Assembly: GCF_021287045.1 (NCBI RefSeq)
Contig: NZ_JAJTBG010000005.1
Location: forward strand, 1 to 64,000
Length of the DNA stretch: 64,000 nucleotides
Source: Oryzomicrobium sp.
GTDB taxonomy: Bacteria; Pseudomonadota; Gammaproteobacteria; Burkholderiales; Rhodocyclaceae
Direction of reading: 5' to 3'
Part shown: piece after piece, positions 1-8,865 of the stretch
Position numbering within the stretch: position 1 is the stretch's first letter
Layout: the number at the start of each line of letters is the position of its first letter
Made by a program: the position numbers and the translations under genes
Notes under the pieces: generated by a model
The model's input: only the letters and a program-made list of their open reading frames with translations
What the model was told of the DNA's origin: nothing
Database searches by the model: none

Positions 1-77
1 AAGCCCTGGAGAAGGGGATGGAGACCAAGGCGGTGGAATTCGTGAAGAGCGGCGCGGAAATCTACCGCAAGGTCTGA
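1..77 (+). CDS. C-terminal end of a probable phosphomethylpyrimidine synthase ThiC (partial)
   Basis: Only the last 24 codons are present, read from base 3 and ending in TGA at 75-77. The tail reads GMETKAVEFVKSGAEIYRKV, which resembles the C-terminal end of ThiC (GM..KA.EFV..G.EIY), the radical SAM enzyme that makes the thiamine pyrimidine. A strong terminator follows directly, so this is the last gene of its transcript. The assignment rests on a short tail recalled from the family and could be wrong; that it is coding is more certain than its name. Confidence 0.5.
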   Translation, partial: ALEKGMETKAVEFVKSGAEIYRKV

Positions 78-103
78 TCGTCCTCGGAATCGCTGACGAA
101 AAA

Positions 104-140
104 GCGGGGCGTGCCGGAAAGGCACGCCCCGCTTCGTTTT
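104..140 (+). terminator. Rho-independent terminator after the thiC-like gene
   Basis: A perfect 12-bp GC-rich stem (104-115 with 121-132) closes a GGAAA loop and is followed by TTCGTTTT. It sits 27 bases after the stop codon of the upstream gene. Confidence 0.9.
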
Positions 141-237
141 CCAATCACCCTGCCCGCAGAACCAGGCCAGGCGCGGCGTTCCACGATGGCACGGCGGAAG
201 TCCGCGCCAGTCCTTGCGTTTCAGGCAGTCAGGTTTT

Positions 238-846
238 TCAGCACTTGTTGGCGGTAAGCCCCGCCCGCTTGCACAAGGGGGCGAAAGCCGCCTCCACCGC
301 CGGGTCCTCGCGCCCCGGGGGCAGGCCCGCCAGACGCCGGGCCGAGCGCAGTTCGGCGCGGCCGGTGGAGCCTTGCAGTTCGAGCCAGGCCCGGGGCAGG
401 GTGTCGAGCATGGCGGTACCGATGCGGTCGAGCTGGGGGCGGATTTCCTCGGCCAGGTCCGGCGCCGACTCGGGAGGCAGGACCGTGCCTTTCTTCCAGG
501 CGGCGAAATGGGCTCGCTGGCGCACCTTGGCGGCACTGATCTGGGCTTCGAAAAAGGCCCGCGCGTCGGCCCGCCGGGCCTTGCCCATGCCCCGCGCCGC
601 CGCCCGCCGGTCCAGGGATTCGAGCAGGGCCGCCTCCCGGGGCGGGTCCTCGATGGCGCCGTGGTGCAGCCACTTGTAGGCGGCTACGTCGTCCATCAGG
701 GCCAGCCGCTCGGCCATCAGCCCGGCCAGCCGGTCCAGGGATTCGCCGGCCTGGGCGGGCGGGGCGCACAGGGCCAGGCAGGCGAGCCAGGGGGCCGCCC
801 CGCGGACGGCGCGCCGCCAGGAAAACAACGGAATGGTCGTGGTCAT
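238..846 (-). CDS. Secreted (periplasmic) AroQ-gamma type chorismate mutase
   Basis: Predicted to convert chorismate to prephenate outside the cytoplasm. The 202-residue product starts with a signal peptide (two Arg near residues 11-12, hydrophobic core 17-28, likely cleavage after APPAQA at 33). The mature part is all-helical and carries family motifs: LMAERLALMDDVAAYKW (about 43-59), an I.D..RE segment, and FFEAQISAAKVRQ. The start at 846 was chosen because its ATG overlaps the pheC stop in an ATGA; an in-frame ATG also exists at 858. As last gene of the perM-like/pheC/aroQ operon it should feed prephenate to PheC in the periplasm. Family assignment is strong; the physiological role is inferred. 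Confidence 0.88.
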   Translation of the reverse strand: MTTTIPLFSWRRAVRGAAPWLACLALCAPPAQAGESLDRLAGLMAERLALMDDVAAYKWLHHGAIEDPPREAALLESLDRRAAARGMGKARRADARAFFEAQISAAKVRQRAHFAAWKKGTVLPPESAPDLAEEIRPQLDRIGTAMLDTLPRAWLELQGSTGRAELRSARRLAGLPPGREDPAVEAAFAPLCKRAGLTANKC

Positions 847-1649
847 CGGGGTATCCATCGGGCCTGGATGCGCTCGAACTCGCCGGAGGCCTGGGCCAGG
901 TGCAGCCACTGGTCCACCCAGGCCTTGAGGGCGAAGTCCCGGGGCAGCAGGAAGGCTTTTTCCGAGTAGTCGAAGGGAGCGTCGGGATGGACGGCGCACA
1001 AGGCCGGACGCAGCTTCTGTTGCAGGCGCGCCTCGACCGCGTCGGTGATCATCAGGTCGGCGCGCCCGGCGACGATCTCGTCGAAGATGGTGGTGTTGTC
1101 CGGATGGACGCTGATCTGGGCGGCCTTCAGGTAAGCCCGGGCAAACCGTTCGTTGGTGCCGCCCGGGTTGACCACCGCCCGGACACCCGGCCGGTCGATT
1201 TGGGCCAGGGTCTGGAAGCGCTGCACGTTCTCGCAGCGGGTGATCGGCGTCTTGCCGTCATGCAGGTAGGGGGCGGAGAACAGGGCCCGCTTCTGCCGCT
1301 CCAGGCTCACCGAGACGCCGCCCACCGCCAGGTCGAACTTGCCGGCGGCCAAGTCGGCCATCAAGGCGGGCCAGGAGGTCTTCACCCACTGCACCTTGAC
1401 GCCGAGGGCCGCCCCCAGGGCTTCGGCCAAGTCCACGTCCATGCCGACCAGGGTCCCCCGCTCCACCTGCCAACGAGCGAACGGGGCGTAGTCGCCGGGG
1501 GTGCCGACGCGCAGCACGCCGCGCTCGAGCACCGCATCGAGGCGGCTCGCCTCCTCCGCCCCGGCACTGCCCGACACGACAGCGGCCCCGACACCGAAGG
1601 CCAGCGCGCCCACCAGCGCCAGGCGGCGCAGGGCCGCCCGCGGCGTCAT
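843..1649 (-). CDS. pheC: Periplasmic cyclohexadienyl dehydratase (prephenate/arogenate dehydratase)
   Basis: Encodes 268 residues with the fold of periplasmic amino-acid binding proteins. PheC enzymes of this family turn prephenate into phenylpyruvate and arogenate into phenylalanine. Visible signs are a cleavable signal peptide (hydrophobic 9-30), LRVGTPGDYAPF just after it, GMDVDLAEALG, NPGGTNERFAR and DLMITDAVE, which separate dehydratases from ordinary amino-acid binding proteins. No ABC transporter genes are adjacent, which also favours an enzyme. ATGA overlaps on both sides (with the permease at 1646-1649 and the chorismate mutase at 843-846) imply translational coupling. A plain solute-binding protein is the alternative, but the mutase neighbour argues against it. 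Confidence 0.88.
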   Translation of the reverse strand: MTPRAALRRLALVGALAFGVGAAVVSGSAGAEEASRLDAVLERGVLRVGTPGDYAPFARWQVERGTLVGMDVDLAEALGAALGVKVQWVKTSWPALMADLAAGKFDLAVGGVSVSLERQKRALFSAPYLHDGKTPITRCENVQRFQTLAQIDRPGVRAVVNPGGTNERFARAYLKAAQISVHPDNTTIFDEIVAGRADLMITDAVEARLQQKLRPALCAVHPDAPFDYSEKAFLLPRDFALKAWVDQWLHLAQASGEFERIQARWIPR

Positions 1650-2740
1650 TCGCCTGCCTCCGGCGACACTTCCGATACCCCCGACGTTCCCGCCGTCATA
1701 GCCTCGGCGGTCCATTCCTGGAGCAGCCGGTAGCCCACCGCCAGCAGGGTCGGGCCGAGGAAGACGCCGATGAAGCCGAAGGCCACCACGCCGCCCATCA
1801 CCCCCATCAGCACCAGCACGAAGGGCAGACTGGCGCCCCGGCTGATCAGGAAAGGCTTGAGGAAGTTGTCCACGCTGCTCACCACCAGGGTGCCCCACAG
1901 GGCAAGGAAGATGGCCCAGCCGGTTTCGCCCTGGGTGTACAGCCACAAGGCCGCCGGGCCCCACACCAGGGGCGGGCCGACGGGCACCACCGAGAGGAAG
2001 AAGATGGCCAGGCCGAGCAGCACCGGCGCCGGCACCCCGGCGATCCAGAAACCGATGCCACCCAAGACGCCCTGGGCCAGGGCGGTGCCGAGGATGCCGT
2101 AGACCACCCCGGTGACCGTGTCGCCGGCCACCCGGGTCAGGCGTACGCCCTTTTCCCCGGCCATGCGCTCGAATACGGCATTGAGGCGCACCGCCAGGTG
2201 TTCGCCGTGCACGAACATGAAGAAGGCGATGAAGATCGACAGGGACAGTTCCAGCAGGCCCGTGCCGAGCAGGCTGCCGGCCTTGAGCAGGGCGCCGCCC
2301 AGGGGGGCCTGGATTTCCTTGAGCTGCATGGCCAGCCAGGCTTCGTCGTGGATCGCCAGCAGCCAGTAGGCCTCGGCCCGCTCGCCCACCAGGGGCAGGT
2401 CCCGCACCCAGGTTGGCGGCAGGGGCAGCCCCTTGGCGCGCAGGTTGAGCACCAGGTCGCGCAGTTCGCCGGCGTTGTCCGACAGGGTGACGCTGACCAC
2501 CGCGAAGGGCGCCAGCAGCACGCCGATGGTAAGCAGGGTGAAGACCAGGGTGGCCAGGGTGCGCCGCCCCCCCAGGCCCCGTTCGATCCAGCTGAGCAGG
2601 GGCCAGCCCGAATAGACGAGGATGGCGGCCCAGACCATGGCGGTGAGGAAGGGGCGCAGCACGGCGAAGCAGCCGACGATGAGCAACGCCAGGGCAACGA
2701 AGGCGAGCCAGCGGTCGGCGATCTTGGCAAACATGGTCAT
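1646..2740 (-). CDS. AI-2E family (PerM/YdiK-like) membrane permease
   Basis: A 364-residue polytopic inner-membrane protein of the AI-2E transporter/PerM superfamily: two N-terminal hydrophobic segments, a soluble stretch near residues 85-150, then further membrane segments with a GPPLVWGPAALWLY region and a GFIGVFLGPTLLAVGYRLL end. Family members export varied small molecules or act as Na+/H+ antiporters, so the substrate cannot be read from sequence. It leads the operon with pheC and the secreted chorismate mutase; a link to export of an aromatic precursor is only a guess. The start at 2740 (MTMFAKIADRW) is preferred; a second ATG lies at 2734. Confidence 0.85.
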   Translation of the reverse strand: MTMFAKIADRWLAFVALALLIVGCFAVLRPFLTAMVWAAILVYSGWPLLSWIERGLGGRRTLATLVFTLLTIGVLLAPFAVVSVTLSDNAGELRDLVLNLRAKGLPLPPTWVRDLPLVGERAEAYWLLAIHDEAWLAMQLKEIQAPLGGALLKAGSLLGTGLLELSLSIFIAFFMFVHGEHLAVRLNAVFERMAGEKGVRLTRVAGDTVTGVVYGILGTALAQGVLGGIGFWIAGVPAPVLLGLAIFFLSVVPVGPPLVWGPAALWLYTQGETGWAIFLALWGTLVVSSVDNFLKPFLISRGASLPFVLVLMGVMGGVVAFGFIGVFLGPTLLAVGYRLLQEWTAEAMTAGTSGVSEVSPEAGE

Positions 2741-3014
2741 GACGGAATTCCGGAAGGTCCGGCGACAGGGGCCGGGCACCGGCGATTATAGGGTCTAGCC
2801 CCGGCAGCCGGAGGCCCGCGTCGCGTCCGGAACTTCGCCCGCCGCCCCTATTCCAATGGTTTGCCGCAACGTCAGGCGCATGTGCTTGTGGAATGACCAT
2901 TTTCCTGCCATGTTTATGACGTTCGGGCGATCCGCCCCAGCGGCTGCTGGCGGCCCGGGCACCGGACCCGGGCAAGGGCCGGCGCTGTGGCGGACAACGA
3001 TCACGGGAGCCAAG
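2741..3014. other. Divergent intergenic region between the permease operon and the c-di-GMP gene
   Basis: These 274 bases must carry the promoters for both divergent units. I see no convincing -35/-10 pair. An open frame runs into the rightward gene from 2856, but it lacks a ribosome site and has low-complexity composition, so I treat it as untranslated. Confidence 0.4.
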
Positions 3015-5294
3015 ATGGTCACCTCCAGCACGACAGCCGCCTCCGACGACGAAGGCGGCGACGAACTCCTTGCGTTCGCCGACGAAGGCGCACCGGCCAG
3101 CGCCATTCCCGGCGAAACCCGCTGGAAGGTCCTGGCCATCGACGACGACCCCGATTTCCAGCGTTCCATGGCCTTCAGCCTGCGCCACTTCGCCTCCCGG
3201 GAAGGCGGGATCGAACTGCTGCAGGCCTACAACACCGCCGAGGCCGCCGCCATCCTGGCCCGGGAGCGGGACATCGCCGTGCTCCTGCTCGACGTGGTGA
3301 TGGAATCCGACGACGCCGGCCTGCGTCTGGTCCGTTCCGTGCGCGAGACCATGGGCAACGCCGAGGTGCGCATCGTCCTGGTCACCGGCGCCCCCGGGGT
3401 GGCGCCGATGAAGGACGTGATGGCCGGCTACGACATCAACGACTACTGGACCAAGTCCGAACTGTCGGTGGACCGGCTCTACACCCTGCTGGTGGCCAAC
3501 ATCCGTGCCTACCAGCACCTCACCAGCGTCTCCCGGGCCCGGCGCGGGCTGCAAATGATCGTCGAATCGAGCAACACCCTGGTGGCCTCCCGCACCCTGG
3601 GCGAATTCTCCAGCCGCATCCTGCGCGAGATCGCCCAGCTGATCGGCGTGCCCCCCGAGGGCATGATCTGCGTCGAACAGCGCGGCGAGTACGACCCGAT
3701 GCCCCAGGTGCAGATCATCAGCGCCGCCGGGCGCTTTTCCCCGGCCATCGACCACCACCTGGAAGAACTGGGCGAGCCCGCCATCGAAGCGGCCATCCGC
3801 CGCTGCCTGAGCGAACGCGGCCACATCGCCCTGTCCGACTGCCGGGTGCTGTTCTTCCCCAGCTCCCTGGCCTCGGCCAATTACGCCGCCTATCTGAGCA
3901 CGCCGCGCCCCCTGGACGACACCGAGGAAGAATTGCTGCGGGTGTTCACCGTCAACATTCGCAGCGGCCTGCACAACGTGGCCCTGGTCAGCCGGCTCGA
4001 CGAAATGGCCTTCCAGGACCCCCTGCTCGGCATCGCCAACCGCAACGCTCTGGAACGGTCCTTGGAAGACCTCTACAACGTACGCTGCAAGAGCGGCTCC
4101 TGCCCCGGTAGCTGTTACACGCCGGGCTACGTGCTGTTCCTGCTCGACATCGACGAGTTCTCCACGGTCAACCTGACCCTGGGCTTCGAGCAGGGCAACC
4201 GGCAACTGCGCGAGGTGTCCCGCCGGCTGCGCGCCGGCCTCAGCCCCACCCTGCTGATCTCCCGGCTCCACGACGACATCTTCGCCATCCTCGGTCCGGC
4301 GTCCGAAGTGACGGAGGAGCGCATCAACCACCTGCTCGGCCTGCACGGCGGCGACGGCCCGCCCCAGTTCGTCAGCATCGGCTCGGCCCGGCTCGACCTC
4401 ACCCAGTTCCGCGGCACCCCGGCGGACGCCATCGTGGTCGCCTCCCTGCTGCTCAAGACCGCCAAGCGGCGCGGCTTTTCCCAGCACGAGGACTACGTCC
4501 CCGGCCTGGAAACCGCCACCGCCGAGCGCTACCGCCTGGCCATGGCCCTGCGCGATGCCCTCGGCCGCGACGAAATCCGCATCGCCCTGCAACCCCAGGT
4601 GGAAATGGCCACCGGCCGCCTGACCGGGGCCGAAGCCCTGGCGCGCTGGACCCTGCCCGACGGCGAAACGGTGTCGCCGGGCCTCTTCATTCCCCTGGCC
4701 GAGGCCACCGGGCTGATCGTCACCCTGGGCGAGCGGGTGATGCGCCTGGCCGCCCGGGCGGCAGTACAGATGGCAGCGCACGGGCTGGCCGGAGTGCGGG
4801 TGGCGGTCAACGTTTCCACCATCCAGTTTGCCCGTGAAAGCCTGCTCCAGGATTTCCTGCGCATCCTCGGCGAAGAGGGTGCCAGCCCGCGGCAGATCGA
4901 GATCGAGATCACCGAATCCCTGGCCATGCAGGACACCCAGTCCATCCAGCTGCGCCTGGAAGCTTTCCGCGCCCAGGGCTTCGAGATCGCCATCGACGAC
5001 TTCGGCACCGGCTTCTCGTCCCTCTCCTACCTGCGCCGCCTGCCCATCGACCGGCTCAAGATCGACCAGGCCTTCGTCGCCGAGATCGGCACGGTGCCCG
5101 ACGACTGCGCCATCGCCGACATGGTCATCCAGGTGGCCCGGCGCATGGGCATGGGCGTGGTGGCCGAAGGGGTGGAAACCCCCGACCAGGTCGACTGGCT
5201 GCGCCACCGGAACTGCCTGGACGCCCAGGGCTACCACTACGGCTGCCCCATGCCCCTGGAGGACCTGCTGCGGTGGCAGACGGCCCGGACCTGA
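3015..5294 (+). CDS. REC-DUF3369-GGDEF(degenerate)-EAL response regulator, predicted c-di-GMP phosphodiesterase
   Basis: A 759-residue cytoplasmic signalling protein. Residues 38-150 form a receiver domain (acidic triad D43-D45, phospho-acceptor D93 in LLLDVVME). A DUF3369 segment follows (about 150-320, starting AYQHLTSVSRARRGL), then a GGDEF domain (about 330-480) whose signature is HDDIF at 419-423, so cyclase activity is unlikely. The EAL domain looks intact: E540-A-L, VNVSTIQF, EITESLAMQD, IDDFGTGFSSLSYL, LKIDQAFV and VVAEGVET. The start at 3015 has GGGAG 6 bases upstream. The gene overlaps the following histidine kinase by 22 bases, so that kinase is the likely phosphodonor. The degenerate GGDEF may bind GTP and tune the EAL domain, as in other tandem proteins (inference). 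Confidence 0.93.
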   Translation: MVTSSTTAASDDEGGDELLAFADEGAPASAIPGETRWKVLAIDDDPDFQRSMAFSLRHFASREGGIELLQAYNTAEAAAILARERDIAVLLLDVVMESDDAGLRLVRSVRETMGNAEVRIVLVTGAPGVAPMKDVMAGYDINDYWTKSELSVDRLYTLLVANIRAYQHLTSVSRARRGLQMIVESSNTLVASRTLGEFSSRILREIAQLIGVPPEGMICVEQRGEYDPMPQVQIISAAGRFSPAIDHHLEELGEPAIEAAIRRCLSERGHIALSDCRVLFFPSSLASANYAAYLSTPRPLDDTEEELLRVFTVNIRSGLHNVALVSRLDEMAFQDPLLGIANRNALERSLEDLYNVRCKSGSCPGSCYTPGYVLFLLDIDEFSTVNLTLGFEQGNRQLREVSRRLRAGLSPTLLISRLHDDIFAILGPASEVTEERINHLLGLHGGDGPPQFVSIGSARLDLTQFRGTPADAIVVASLLLKTAKRRGFSQHEDYVPGLETATAERYRLAMALRDALGRDEIRIALQPQVEMATGRLTGAEALARWTLPDGETVSPGLFIPLAEATGLIVTLGERVMRLAARAAVQMAAHGLAGVRVAVNVSTIQFARESLLQDFLRILGEEGASPRQIEIEITESLAMQDTQSIQLRLEAFRAQGFEIAIDDFGTGFSSLSYLRRLPIDRLKIDQAFVAEIGTVPDDCAIADMVIQVARRMGMGVVAEGVETPDQVDWLRHRNCLDAQGYHYGCPMPLEDLLRWQTART

Positions 5295-7264
5295 ACGGCA
5301 GCGCGCCATCCCCGGCCGTCGGCCGCACCCGCCGGCGGAGACCGTTGCGGCGCCTGTGGCGCACCGGCCTCCGCCTCTGGCGGGTGCGCCGTGCCTTCCT
5401 GCTCAACCTCCTGCCCTGGGCGGCGGCCACGGTGCTGATCTGCGCCCTCACCTACGACCGCCTCTCCGCCGTCCGCCTCGAACCCTTGCGCCTGGCCCAG
5501 AACGACCTGGCGGTGCAGGGCATGACCGTGCTCAGCCGCTGGAGCGGCTTCCTCAAGCGCGACCTGATGTTCCTCGCCCGGGACCCGGCCCTGGCCCGGG
5601 CCCTGTCCAACGGCGACCTGGGCGAAGTGGCCGCCCGCTGGCAGAGCTTCGCCGACACCTCGGGCATCTACGACAAGATCCGCTGGATCGACGAAACCGG
5701 GCAGGAACGCCTGCGCGTCAATTTCGAGGACGGCCGCGCCGTCCAGGTGCGTACCGACAAGCTGCAGGACAAGCGCCACCGCCCCTTCTTCTTCGAGACC
5801 ATGACCCTGCACCCCGGCCAGGTCTACTACTCGCGCCTCGACCTAAACAGCGAGAACGACCAGATCGAGCTGCCCTACAAGCCCACCCTGCGGATCGCCA
5901 CTCCCCTCTACGACAGCAAGGGCAACGCCCGGGGCATCCTCACACTCAACTTCCTCGCCAAGGTACTGCTCGAACGCCTCGGCCAGATGCCCAGTTCCTT
6001 CGGCCTGGAACTGCACCTGGTCGACCACGAGGGCTACTGGCTGCTCTCCCCGGACCCGCAGCAGGCCTGGGGCTTCATGCTCGGCCACCCGGAACACGCC
6101 CTGCCGCGCAGCCAGCCCGCGTTGTGGCAGACCATGCAGCTGCGGACCTCGGGCCAGTTCGCCGATGCCGGCGGACTGTGGCTGTTCGACACCTATTCGC
6201 CGGTGGACGGAGACCCGGCCGCCCTGCTCGAAACCGGCGGCATCACGCCCCCCACCTGGCGGCTGGTGGTGCACGCCCCCCAGGACATCATCGACGAGCT
6301 GCGCCAGGGCATCCTGCTGCGCTGCGTGCTGATTGCCATACTGCTGCTCGGCATGATCAGCCTGTTCACCGCCCGGGTCGTCCTCGCCACCCACGAGCGC
6401 AACCAGGCCCTGGCCCGGCTGCGCCGGCGCAGCGACGAGCTGAACACCGCCAACGCTTCCCTGAGCGATGCCCTGGAACGGCAGCAGGCCATGCAGACCG
6501 AGCTGGTGCGGGCCGAAAAGCTCTCGTCCCTGGGGCTGCTGGTGGCCGGGGTGGCCCACGAGCTGAACACCCCCATCGGCGCCGCCGTGGTCGCCAATTC
6601 CACCCTGGAAAAGGCCCGGGAAGCCCTGGACCAGGAACTGGCCGCCGGCCTGCGCCGCTCCACCCTTGCCGAGTTCCTGGCCCAGGTCGCCGAGGGCAGC
6701 CGCATGATCGGCCACAACCTGGGGCGGGCCGCCGGCCTGATCCGCCTGTTCAAGCAGCTGGCGGTGGACCGGGCCTCGGTGGAACGGCGCAGTTTCACCC
6801 TGGCCGACGCGGTGGACGACACCCTGCACATCCTGCGCACCCGCTTCAAGACCAGCCCCCACAGCCTGGTCACCGACATCCCCGCCGACCTGATCCTGGA
6901 AAGCTACCCCGGCCCCCTCGGCCAGACCCTGGAAAACCTGGTGGGCAACGCCCTCACCCATGCTTTCCCCAACCAGGGCAGCGGCGAGGTGCGCATCGCC
7001 GCCCGGCGCCTGCCGGACAGCGGCCAGATCGAAGTGACGATCCGCGACAACGGTACCGGCATCGCCCCGGACCAGCTCGAACGGATCTTCGACCCCTTCG
7101 TCACCACCCGGCGCAGCCAAGGCGGCACCGGCCTGGGCCTGCATCTGGCCCACCACCTGACCACCGAACTGCTCGGCGGCAGCCTCACCGTGACCAGCGT
7201 GCCGGGCCAGGGCACCTGCTTCACCCTCACCCTGCCCCTGCGCGCCCCGGGCAACGGCGCCTGA
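5273..7264 (+). CDS. Membrane-bound sensor histidine kinase, partner of the EAL response regulator
   Basis: 663 residues. A basic N-terminus precedes TM1 (41-60); a periplasmic domain of about 285 residues (Cache-like, by length and position) leads to TM2 (about 346-365). A coiled coil follows, then the phospho-acceptor H429 in GVAHELNTPIG, an N-box NLVGNALTHAF, DNGTGIAPD and the glycine-rich GGTGLGLHLAHH. No HAMP or receiver domain is visible. The start lies 22 bases inside the preceding gene, giving tight coupling and making the pair a likely two-component system that sets local c-di-GMP. The ligand is unknown. Confidence 0.92.
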   Translation: MADGPDLNGSAPSPAVGRTRRRRPLRRLWRTGLRLWRVRRAFLLNLLPWAAATVLICALTYDRLSAVRLEPLRLAQNDLAVQGMTVLSRWSGFLKRDLMFLARDPALARALSNGDLGEVAARWQSFADTSGIYDKIRWIDETGQERLRVNFEDGRAVQVRTDKLQDKRHRPFFFETMTLHPGQVYYSRLDLNSENDQIELPYKPTLRIATPLYDSKGNARGILTLNFLAKVLLERLGQMPSSFGLELHLVDHEGYWLLSPDPQQAWGFMLGHPEHALPRSQPALWQTMQLRTSGQFADAGGLWLFDTYSPVDGDPAALLETGGITPPTWRLVVHAPQDIIDELRQGILLRCVLIAILLLGMISLFTARVVLATHERNQALARLRRRSDELNTANASLSDALERQQAMQTELVRAEKLSSLGLLVAGVAHELNTPIGAAVVANSTLEKAREALDQELAAGLRRSTLAEFLAQVAEGSRMIGHNLGRAAGLIRLFKQLAVDRASVERRSFTLADAVDDTLHILRTRFKTSPHSLVTDIPADLILESYPGPLGQTLENLVGNALTHAFPNQGSGEVRIAARRLPDSGQIEVTIRDNGTGIAPDQLERIFDPFVTTRRSQGGTGLGLHLAHHLTTELLGGSLTVTSVPGQGTCFTLTLPLRAPGNGA

Positions 7265-7311
7265 CCCGCCGCCCGCGCGGGCGTTGCGGCGGGCCGGGTA
7301 TCATGGCCGCC

Positions 7312-7581
7312 ATGAACTGCCGTCCCGCCTGTCGTCCTCACTGCGCCGCCTGCTGCATCGCCCCCTCCATCGCCGGACCGATCCCCGGCATGCCCGGGGG
7401 CAAGCCCGCCGGAGTGCCCTGCGTCCAGCTCACCGCCGATCTGGGCTGCGCCCTGTTCGGCCGCCCCGAGCGGCCAGCCTGCTGCGGCGGACTGCAACCG
7501 TCGACGGAAATGTGTGGCGACAGCCGGGAAGCGGCCCTGGCCTGGCTGACCGAGCTGGAAGCCCTGACCCGGCCCGACTGA
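7312..7581 (+). CDS. YkgJ family cysteine-cluster protein
   Basis: A small 89-residue protein with the pattern of the YkgJ/UPF0153 group: MNCRPACRPHCAACCIAPSI, then IPGMPGGKPAGVPCVQL and PACCGGLQPSTEMCG. The conserved cysteines suggest a metal or Fe-S site, but the function is unknown. An earlier in-frame ATG lies at 7303, but TATCAT at 7300-7305 looks like a -10 element, so I prefer 7312. Confidence 0.8.
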   Translation: MNCRPACRPHCAACCIAPSIAGPIPGMPGGKPAGVPCVQLTADLGCALFGRPERPACCGGLQPSTEMCGDSREAALAWLTELEALTRPD

Positions 7582-7651
7582 CCTCCCTATCACCCTCACC
7601 CGCCACGCCGCCACCGCGCGCGGCGCCGGCTTCGCCACGTCGAGGATTCCC

Positions 7652-8764
7652 ATGAGCGCTCCCCGCCTGTTCACTCCCCTCGCCCTGGGCCGCCTGACCC
7701 TGGCCAACCGCATCGTCATCGCCCCCATGTGCCAGTACTCGGCCGAGGACGGCAACGTTGGCGACTGGCACCTGATGCACCTGGGCAACCTGGCCCTGAG
7801 CGGCGCCGGGTTGCTCATCGTCGAGGCCACCGGGGTGACGCCGGAAGGGCGCATCTCGCCCTTCTGCGCCGGCCTGTGGAGCGACGCCAACGAGGCCGCG
7901 TTCGCCCGGGTGCTGGCCGCCCTGCGCCGCCACTCCCCGATCGCCCTGGGCATCCAGCTGTCTCACGCCGGGCGCAAAGGCAGCAGTTCGGCGCCCTGGA
8001 CCGGCATCCGCCAGCTTTCCCGGGCCGAGGGCGGCTGGCTGCCCCTGGCGCCCTCGGCCCTGGCCGGCCGGCCCGGCGAAGCACCGCCGGCGGCCCTGGA
8101 CGCCGCCGGGCTGACGCGCATTCGCGACGCCTTCGTGGCCGCCGCCCGGCGCGCCGACCGGCTCGGCTTCGACCTGATGGAGCTGCACGCCGCCCACGGC
8201 TACCTGCTGCACCAATTCCTCTCGCCCCTCTCGAACCAGCGCGACGACGCCTACGGCGGCTCCCTGGCCAACCGCATGCGCTTTCCCCTGGAGGTGTTCG
8301 ACGCGGTGCGCGCCGCCTGGCCGGCGGGCAAGCCCCTGGGGGCGCGCATCTCCGCCACCGATTGGGTGGAAGGCGGCTGGAGCGTGGACGAGAGCGTCGA
8401 ATTCACCCGGGCGTTGCAGGCCCGGGGCGCCGACTTCATCCACGTTTCCAGCGGCGGCCTGGATTCCCGGCAGCAGATTCCCGCCGAGCCCGGCTACCAA
8501 CTGCCCTTCGCCGCCCGCATCAAGGCCGCCACCGGGCTGCCGACCATCGCCGTGGGCCTGATCACCGACCCGCACCAGGCGGAGCGGGTGGTGGCCGAGG
8601 GCAGCGCCGACCTGGTGGCCCTGGCCCGGGGCATTCTCTACGACCCGCGCTGGCCCTGGCACGCCGCCCAGGCCCTGGGCGCCCGGGTGAGCGCCCCGCC
8701 CCAGTACTGGCGCTGCGCCCCGGCGGAAGCGCCGCACCTGTTCGACACCGGACGGCCCGGCTGA
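7652..8764 (+). CDS. NADH:flavin oxidoreductase, old yellow enzyme family (NamA/YqjM-like)
   Basis: 370 residues forming one FMN-binding TIM barrel. Diagnostic segments are IVIAPMCQYSAEDG near residue 25, IQLSHAGRKG, ELHAAHGYLLHQFLSPLSN, DDAYGGSLANRMRFPLEVF and a C-terminal ADLVALARGILYDPRWPW. The cysteine in APMCQYS is typical of the thermophilic-like (YqjM) subclass, which reduces activated C=C bonds of enals, enones, maleimides or nitro-olefins using NAD(P)H. The true substrate cannot be inferred. It is likely monocistronic or co-transcribed with the YkgJ gene 70 bases upstream. Confidence 0.92.
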   Translation: MSAPRLFTPLALGRLTLANRIVIAPMCQYSAEDGNVGDWHLMHLGNLALSGAGLLIVEATGVTPEGRISPFCAGLWSDANEAAFARVLAALRRHSPIALGIQLSHAGRKGSSSAPWTGIRQLSRAEGGWLPLAPSALAGRPGEAPPAALDAAGLTRIRDAFVAAARRADRLGFDLMELHAAHGYLLHQFLSPLSNQRDDAYGGSLANRMRFPLEVFDAVRAAWPAGKPLGARISATDWVEGGWSVDESVEFTRALQARGADFIHVSSGGLDSRQQIPAEPGYQLPFAARIKAATGLPTIAVGLITDPHQAERVVAEGSADLVALARGILYDPRWPWHAAQALGARVSAPPQYWRCAPAEAPHLFDTGRPG

Positions 8765-8821
8765 TAGCCCGGTCCCGCGCCGGGTCAGCTCCGGGGCCGG
8801 GAGCCGGGGCGGGCCTGCCGG

Positions 8822-8827
8822 TATAAT
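8822..8827 (+). promoter_or_regulatory. Consensus -10 element upstream of uppP
   Basis: A perfect TATAAT sits 38 bases before the uppP start, preceded by a GC-rich stretch without a recognisable -35, so the leader would be about 30 bases. Confidence 0.5.
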
Positions 8828-8865
8828 CGTCGCCTTTCATTTACGGCCTTCGCCCCCGGCCCCCC

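Noticed and set aside
2856-3014. N-terminal extension of the EAL response regulator starting at 2856
   Set aside because: The extra residues are atypical and lack a ribosome site, whereas the ATG at 3015 has GGGAG upstream and fits the receiver-domain boundary.
1650-5309. A very long leftward open frame continuing from pheC through the permease and antisense to the c-di-GMP gene
   Set aside because: It is a by-product of high-GC codon bias. The opposite or other frames encode recognisable domain proteins, and the product is low-complexity Gly/Ala/His/Asp-rich.
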